A stretch of DNA of 64,000 bases from Costus lasius (taxonomy: Eukaryota > Streptophyta > Magnoliopsida > Zingiberales > Costaceae). Below, piece by piece: positions 57,282 to 64,000 of the stretch. Location of the stretch: NCBI GenBank assembly GCA_027563935.2, contig CM050453.2:88324665-88388664 (forward strand), written 5' to 3'. Positions within the stretch are counted from its first letter, which is position 1. Every line of letters starts with the position of its first letter. The notes below the pieces were generated by a model that was not told where the DNA came from, searched no databases, and saw only the letters and a list, made by a program, of their open reading frames with translations. The translations under genes and the position numbers were made by a program.

Positions 57282-58290
57282 CTACTCATCGCCATCTGAT
57301 TGTGTGGCCTCAGAGTCCCTCGCAGCTGTCTCCATGGGATCATAGTATGGCGTCCCTTCTTGATCACCTGGATATCCATAGTCTCTGTGGTCTGTATAGC
57401 CAAAGCGGTCATAAAGGAAGTTCCCCATGTCTTCCATGTGATTGCATAATCACTCCATGTCTTGGTGGATGTATCTTAGAGTCTCATCCATCCTATCCTG
57501 GCGACGCTCTTGGTTGTACATTTGTGATGTGGGTGCCTGAAAGCCTGGATCGTGGTGGCTGGCAAAGCTGCCCCTCGTCCCATGTGAAGAAGTACCGGCG
57601 GGCTGTGAAGAATCATGAGGAGGTAACTCCATCCCATAAGGATCACTCCTTCCACCCCAGGTGAGTGGTGGTGGAGCTGTGTCAAGTGGTGGAGCAAAAG
57701 CTGCCTCAGCTGCACTAGGGGATAACTTCCAGTTGGCCCTTTCTCTGACCGTGATCTTCTCAATATGAGGTAAAGGTAGAGTAGGGAGATTTGGTCCAAG
57801 GACCAAACAAAAAGTGTCTCCCTCTCTACTAATCATTTTCATTGCTATGCAAGACTCAATATCTAGCCTTGCATTCCCTCTTGCCACTTCAGTTCCATAG
57901 GGCTCTATCTCAAAATATCTAGCTATAGGAGTGACCAAACCTCCTATCACCACAGATCCTCTGCTCGCTCTGGCAACCTTGTCCATGTGTTTTATCATGA
58001 AGAAAGCGACATCAACAAAAAATCCATTGAGCATCCCCCAAAGAAAATAGAGTTCATGTTGACGGACCATGCCGTCATTATCTCCTCTTCCAAACACAGT
58101 GTGTGCTAGAACCCTGTGAGCATACTTAATACAAGGGTTCTTGATCTTGCTAGCTCTAGTAGAAACAGCATAGAAATGACTCTCATCTGTAATTTGGTTC
58201 CAGAAAATGCCTTTCATGAATCCAAGAGGCATCTCAGTATACCCTCCTGTGCTCAACTCAAAGATATCTCTGACTTCTTACAATGTGAGC
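57282..58290 (-). pseudogene. Athila ORF1-type ('putative plant transposon protein') gene, 5' truncated
   Basis: Open from 58256 to a TGA near 57448, then the same frame continues to TAG at 57284-57282. Motifs: GIFWNQITDESHFYA, YAHRVLAHTVFGRGDNDGMV, LYFLWGMLNGFFVDVAF, GSVVIGGLVTPIARYFEIEP, LDIESCIAMKMISREGD, a proline/serine-rich linker, and a C-terminal tail ending in SEATQSDGDE. Aligns with 28428-29180 (HRVFAHTIFGRGESDGMVR, GAIVIGGLITPLAVSLG, LEIESCVAMKLI). No ATG is present at the open-frame start; an in-frame TAA lies near 58280, and everything further upstream is cut off by the copia LTR at 58291. No protease or RT follows. Confidence 0.85.
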
Positions 58291-60069
58291 TGTTGGTGTA
58301 TATGCCCTAGGACCTAGTTTTGGTCCATTATTGTACTACTTTACGTTGATATTTATATATATCATTCTGACATTGTCATTATCAATATTTGTCTACATCT
58401 GCGATTATGTACTTACATGATAATGTCCCTGGAGACAGATTGGATCTGTGCTCGAATGACCGTCCCTAGTCGATGTACCAGAATGGATATGGGACAACTC
58501 TGGTACTTGTGAGACTGGTATATGGGCTGGTTAGGCACGAGGTACTAATGCAGACATATGGGTATATCAGTAGTGGATATACTAGACCGACCCGCTGTGA
58601 GGCAATGACTTGGTGTCACGAGTTATCCTCAAAAGTGATAGGAGATGCATTGATCCCTTGATTTGAGGTCATCGGTCATTCTATATGGTTAGGGATATGC
58701 TTTGATACAACCTAACACCTTGCCGTAGTTGGGGGGTAATAACGGTTGTCATTGAGCATGTCACGACTCACATGAGAAGGTCAATGGATAGACAGAGGAT
58801 TTGCCCCTTCCTAAGGGAAGTTTGATATCCATGGAGCTCATCTATGGTTCTATGAAAGAAAGTGTATGGCCATACCCAGGTGAGACCTGATTTAGTCATA
58901 ATCATGAGATTGGATAAAAATAAGTGGTGACACACTTGTCCAATCGGATATCAGTTCGGCAAAGAGATTGGAATGCATCTGTACCTAATTGCGATGATGG
59001 GGATGTCGATGTCGATATCCATTCCAATGACCTGGGTTGCAGCGATGTACTGCTAGGTGCCACTCACTACTTGTGGTGACCTTTGGTCAGCACTGCCAGC
59101 GTTAGAGGAACCTACAGGGTCACACATCTTGATACTTGAGTTCTCGTATTGATCGGGAAGCCTTATGATCGAGTTATTGGATAACTCAGATCTATTTGGG
59201 AGAATTCATCAGCACCGATGGGCCTGATGAGATGGAAGAATGTTATTGGAGCCAGATTTCATTTATGGTAGGTTGACCCGAATTTGACCATGGTTAAGTC
59301 ACATTTGGATTTGGGTTGCATTGAATTGGATCCAATGGCTTAATCAACCCATTCAATGAAGTATGGGCTTGCTCATCGACCAATGAGGCCCAATAACAAC
59401 CCCACTGGTGCCTAAGGGGTATAATGGGGAGAGAACCAACCCCATTGGCTCCTAAGGTGTATAATGGGGTGAAGTGGGCAAATTTGCTTCATTATGGAAG
59501 CAAATTGCGCCTAGCCCTAACCCTGGCCGCCCCTTGCTCTATATAAGTGGCCCTAGGCGCCCCCTCTCAGGTATTCTATTCCTTGGAGGTGTGAACACTG
59601 AAAGAGGCGAGAGCAAAGGGTGAAGGGCGAGAGCAAGGGTTCAATTGGCGCAACCCTTCTTCTTCCATGAAGCCGCAAGTGATCTTCTTCCTCTCCTCTT
59701 GGTGCAAGAGGGACTTCACCTTGGCGGCTTCTCCTTCTGCTCATCTTCTCATCCTTGGAGGTGGCACAAGTCTTGAAGAAGGTGACAAGGGCTTGGATCT
59801 TCTTCCCAAGGCTAGCACCGGGCGTGGAAGAAGAGGACTCGAGGCATCCGTGTGTGTGAAACTGTAGAGGGCGCACGCTTGGGCGCCTATCACGACATCA
59901 GCCTCATCTTGCTTAAGGTATATTCTATCTCATAGTGTCGACTCTCTCGCATGCGATCTTCACTGGGTTTTTGGGACCGGCTCGTTTCGGGAATATTGCT
60001 TCCGCTGTGCAATGTTTTGTGTAATCTCTATCTCTGAAAGTTATAAAATATCCCCGGGGTTTCCCAACA
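58291..60069 (+). mobile_element. 5' LTR of a Ty1/copia element (1779 bp)
   Basis: Starts TGTTGGTGTATATGCCCTAG and ends ...GGTTTCCCAACA, with TATA box TATATAAG at 59540-59547. The primer site follows immediately. It matches the solo LTR at 55244-57211 in reverse. Start word, tRNA-Met primer and Gag/Pol resemble the Angela/Tork group. The 3' LTR is outside the window. Confidence 0.92.
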
Positions 60070-60070
60070 G

Positions 60071-61726
60071 TGGTATTAGAGGGACTTGCGAGACTCAAAC
60101 GATGTAATTTCATGCTTTTCCATGCTCACATGCCATATCTCAATTTTCGCAAATTGCATGATCACATGGCAAACGATTTTTCTAAGTAGAAAAAATTATG
60201 GTTTCTTGTTTCCATCATCTTTTCAATCACTTTTGGATGTTTGGGTTATTTTTCTTGCATGATTTAAGGATCAAAGGCGCACGTGGTTTTGTCAAGTAGG
60301 ACGGACATTGTGTCTTCGGACTGGCCGGGTCTCTTGATCTGACAAAATTGCCAGCCGAAAGGATCTTTGAAATCATCATGAAAGTTTAATCGCAAATAAC
60401 CAAAAGATTTGTGATAAGAAGATGAGGAAAAGCGACTGGTTTTATGAAAAAGTAAAATTTCAGATTTTATGTTTTTCATGAGCATGTAGAATTGCATGTG
60501 TAGATACCTTACTTGTCCATAATGTTGTGATCATGAGTCAAGCCCATTTTGCATGCCTGTGATGTATCCTTGTGAGGCCTGTGTGCCGCTTTTCTTTTTG
60601 CTTTTAACTAAGATGAAGATTAGGGTGGCGCATATCACTTGAAGAATTGGCACATGCATGCTTGTTTGCGCCCCTTGCTTGGTGGCGCAAGAAGCACCCT
60701 TCATTGATGGCGCATGGTGAGTGGCGCAAGTTTGACTTGGCCGAGCCTTAGGGCTTGTGTGCTATGTGTCTTGGCCCTTACATGGTGGCGCATCACCCTT
60801 GGAGGAAGACCATGGCATTGGCCGAGCTTAGGGGGTGTACCCCTAGGGTTTGGGTGCTAAACCATGAAAGAAGGACCTTGGAGCCAACCTTGAAGATAGA
60901 GCTAGAGGTCAGCTAGGTTAGGTCTTGTCTTTGGAGCTTGAGTCCTAGGTCAAGAGTTGAACCTCCTTTTGGTATGGGTTGGTTCAATGTCTTGAATAGA
61001 CTATGATCACATCATTCATTTATTGCTTTCGATATCTGCTAAAGCATGTCTGTTTTATCGTTATTTTATCAGTATAGGATTGCTTGCCTATAATGTTAGT
61101 CATAAGATAAAACTTATAAGACCTCAAAAACCCTTATAAATAAATATCAAGTCTAGTAGCCTTCTAACGCGTAGCCCTCACTAAGTTATCGATCAGTGGT
61201 GTTGTGAATTGTTTCCCACCCTCGTGGGACACACCCACTTATCTTTAGAAAGTGCGTGGTGGCAATTGTTTCCCCAGTCCGTTTTAATCGGGCGCGCCTT
61301 CGCAAGGAAACTCGTTGGCCCTAGGCATAACGGTTAGGAATGGACTTGATTAGATTTTCACATGTGCTGGGCATATGGTGGAACTCTAGAGGCATCATTG
61401 AGAGGTTAGGGTTTCATGTTGTATCCAGCCCTCGCTGGACATGAAATGCCTAGACTATCTCAATAAGGGGAATTGCTTGGAGCAATCGGTCGGCGTGCCC
61501 ATCTTAGGAAGAATGGGTTACTTTGTGAATCTCATCCCACCCTCGTGGGATGCAAAGCCCTATGTGGAATAAGTATCCCATCTCACTAGGAAGTCTTAAA
61601 CTTCTCGATTGACTTTGTGGGTTGTCAATTCGATTAAAATAGTGGGAGCCATAATCATTTAAAACAACTTCAGTTTAAATGATTTGAAGTAGTACTAATA
61701 TGCTATTTCTTGACTGTTGTAGAAAA
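60071..61726 (+). other. Copia leader with initiator-tRNA-Met-type primer site
   Basis: TGGTATTAGAGGG at 60071-60083 is close to the plant copia primer site TGGTATCAGAGC. The 1.6-kb leader has no conserved protein frame. It aligns with 14210-12801 in reverse, showing that the two copia families share a long leader. Confidence 0.8.
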
Positions 61727-62086
61727 ATGGCAACGAACAATAACAGTTGGTCACTGCGATCTATCCTTGAGAAGGACAAGTTGGTTGGATCTAACTTGAT
61801 GGATTGGTATATGAACTTGAGAATTGTGCTCAAGCTCGAAAGAAAGCTCTATGTCCTTGAGCAGCCCATTCCTGAACCACTTCCATGCTTGGCCTCAGCG
61901 GCTGAGAGGGATGCTTATGATAAGCATCAGGCTGACACTTTGGAGGTTGCACAATTGATGCTAACCAACATGTCGCCTGAGCTTCAAGGGCAATATGAAT
62001 TGAAGAGTGTCTCTGAGATTATTACTAATATAAGACAGCTCTTTAATGAATTGGTTGGGCTCAATCCTCCTAAAGTTGACATTTAG
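61727..62086 (+). pseudogene. Copia gag, central part deleted
   Basis: ATG at 61727: MATNNNSWSLRSILEKDKLV, then LMDWYMNLRIVLKLERKLYVLEQP (read in parts) and ELKSVSEIITNIRQLFNEL. This is the Gag N-terminal domain of Angela/Tork-like elements. After NPPKVDI a TAG (62084-62086) closes the frame, and the following residues are already close to the zinc knuckle, so the centre of Gag (roughly 100 or more residues by family comparison) is missing. gag and pol are in one frame, as usual for copia. Confidence 0.88.
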
Positions 62087-64000
62087 TGTGTTGAGCCGAA
62101 AGGCTTGACCAAGGAACTGAAATTAAAGATGGAATGGATCAGGAACAATAAGTGCTATTCATGTGGAGGGCCACCTCACATGTTGAAGGACATAGTGCAA
62201 CTTCAGAATGAGAAGAAGAGAGGCAAGGCTTCGTCTTCATACTCAGGTATTTATGTTACAGAAGTCAACCTTTCTACTTCTATGACATGGGTATTGGATA
62301 CCGCATGTGAAGCTCATATTTGTACAAATATGCAGGGGCTCAAGAAAAGTAGATCGGTACGGGCTGGAGAGATTGACCTACGAGTTGTAAACGGGGCACA
62401 GGTTGCTGCTGTTGCTGTAGGAGTTTTGACTCTCTCCCTGCCATCTGGACTTCAGTTAGAGTTAGATAATTGCTATTATGTACCTTCGCTTACTAAGAAC
62501 ATTGTATCCATTCGTTGCTTGGCAAAGAAGGGATTTAAGTTTGAAATAAATAAGAACTCTTGTTCTTTTTCATTTGCAAATATGTTCTATGGGAAGGGTA
62601 TTTTGTGCAATGGTCTATATGTGTTAGACATGGATAACTCTATTTGTAACATAAATAATAAAAGGACCAAATTGAGTGGTTTAGTTGGTGCCTTCCTATG
62701 GCATTGTCGCTTAGCCCATATAAATAAGAATCGCATTCAACAACTCCATTCAAATGGGTTGTTAGATTCAAGTTCCTTGGAGGAATTTGATACATGTGAG
62801 TCTTGTTTGTTAGGGAAAATGACAAAGGCGCCCTTCACCAAAATTGGTGAGAGGGTAGGAGGTTTGTTGGATCTCATACATAGCGATGTGTGTGGGCCAT
62901 TCAATAAGCAAGCCAGAGGAGGACATAGCTACTTCATTACCTTTACTGATGATTTCAGTAGATATGGTTATGTCTACTTGATGAGACATAAATCTGAATC
63001 CTTTGAGAAATTCAAGGAGTTCAAGAATGAAGTAGAGAACCAGCTTGGTAGATCCATTAAGGCTCTTCGATCAGATCGTGGTGGAGAGTACCTGAGCGGT
63101 GAGTTCCTTGACTATCTAAAAGAGCGTGGGATTCTATCCCAACTCACTCCTCCAGGAACACCCCAACGGAATGGTGTGTCTGAAAGGAGAATTCGAACTT
63201 TGTTGGACATGGTTCGATGTATGATGAGTCATGCAACTCTACCACCCTCATTCTAGGGACATGCACTTGAAACAGCTTCTCTAATACTGAATAATGTTCC
63301 ATCTAAAAGTGTCACCAAAATACCATATGAGGTATGGAGTGGGAGATGCCCTAATCTCACTTTTATTAGGATCTGGGGATGTGAGGCTTATGTCAAACGT
63401 CAGTATTATAACAAGCTAGAACCTAGGTCTGATAAATGTGTATTTGTGGGGTACCCTAAGGAAACTAAGGGTTACCACTTCTATGTTCCCACCAAGAACA
63501 AAGTTTTTGTTGCTTAGGGTGCTGTCTTTCTAGAGAAAGAATTTCTCATGAAAGAAGTTAGTAGGAGGAAGTTTGACTTGGATGAGGTCCAAGTGCAACC
63601 AAAAGACACAGAGATGGAACCTGAGCCACCTGCACCAGTTTATGGGCAACCTGAGGCTCAGACACAGGCCCCGCGTAGGTCTGGGAGGATTCGTCGTGTA
63701 CCTGAGAGGTATGGGTCGCTGCCGACCCAACACGATAGGATATTCATCATTGAGGATGAACCCAAGACCTATGAAGAGGCGGTTAGTGGACTGGACTCCG
63801 AGAGATGGCTTGACGCCATGAGATCCGAAATGGATTCCATGTCAGCTAACCAAGTTTGGGATTTGGTTGAGTTACCTGATGGGGTAAAACCCATAGGGTG
63901 TAAATGGGTCTTCAAGAGGAAGACAGACATGGATGGCAACGTAGTTACCTATAAAGGAAGACTAGTTCTAAGTGATTCGAACAAGTCCATGGGGTGGACT
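62087..64000 (+). pseudogene. Copia pol: zinc knuckle, protease, integrase, start of RT
   Basis: One continuous frame with two stops. Zinc knuckle CYSCGGPPHMLKDI (62153-62194) keeps CX2CX4H but has I for the last C. Protease motif WVLDTACEAHIC (62287-62322) has A where the catalytic D-T/S-G normally has G. GAG-pre/integrase: CRLAHINKNRIQQL, FDTCESCLLGKMTKAPFT, IHSDVCGPF, FTDDFSRYGYVYLM, LRSDRGGEY and NGVSERRIRTLLDM, so the DDE residues are present. Stops: TAG at 63254-63256 (tryptophan expected) and TAG at 63515-63517. Then a proline/glutamine-rich linker, APRRSGRIRRVPERYG, and the RT start WLDAMRSEMDSM...GCKWVFKRK. Sequence after YKGRLV (from about 63968) departs from the usual RT continuation, possibly a deletion at the window edge. 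Confidence 0.9.

Overview
The window looks like repeat-dense intergenic DNA from a flowering plant. No host gene, rRNA gene or intact tRNA gene can be recognised. Nearly all of it is LTR retrotransposon sequence in nested layers, plus one decayed PIF/Harbinger DNA transposon and two copies of a Tourist-like MITE. The plant assignment rests on element types (Athila-type and chromodomain Ty3/gypsy elements, Angela/Tork-like Ty1/copia, PIF/Harbinger with a Myb/SANT partner) and on GT-AG introns. The species cannot be named from the sequence. Every coding region is broken by stops or frameshifts, or runs off the window.

Layout. 1-1148: part of a minus-strand LTR inserted in a plus-strand copia LTR (1149-2694). 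2695-5011: Athila-type fragment with a minus-strand RNase H-integrase pseudogene. 5012-10936: plus-strand, pol-less 'gag-only' Athila-related element with its 3' LTR. 10975-16548: minus-strand copia gag-pol remnant with a 2.3-kb LTR. 16549-32165: a second Athila-type element whose ORF1 is split by a complete pol-less element (16937-28074, target duplication TAGCC). That insert itself holds a 4.6-kb TG...CA unit, probably a giant solo LTR (20396-24990, duplication CAAAC). 32166-43266: chromovirus region containing a 3.8-kb tandem duplication, each copy with a MITE, a 1.66-kb LTR and pol sequence. 44522-48560: PIF/Harbinger transposon, two genes on the minus strand. 48658-52030: a minus-strand chromovirus LTR and a plus-strand pol fragment. 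52159-58290: a third Athila-type ORF1-only element on the minus strand, holding a solo copia LTR (55244-57211, duplication CCCTA). 58291-64000: a copia element with 5' LTR, leader, gag and pol that continues past the window.

The most unusual feature is shared by the pol-less Athila-related elements. Each carries two or three tandem copies of a short stem-loop about 0.3-0.65 kb before its 3' LTR, and the arms change in a compensating way between copies. Each family's LTR also has a tandem array of short perfect palindromes at the same distance from the LTR start (about 250 bp) and upstream of the TATA box, but the palindrome sequence differs between families (TTACGGCAGTGCCGTAA in one, GGTGAACC-type in another). 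Together these suggest a group of non-autonomous elements that keep cis-acting structures while depending on pol from relatives such as the fragment at 3043-5011.
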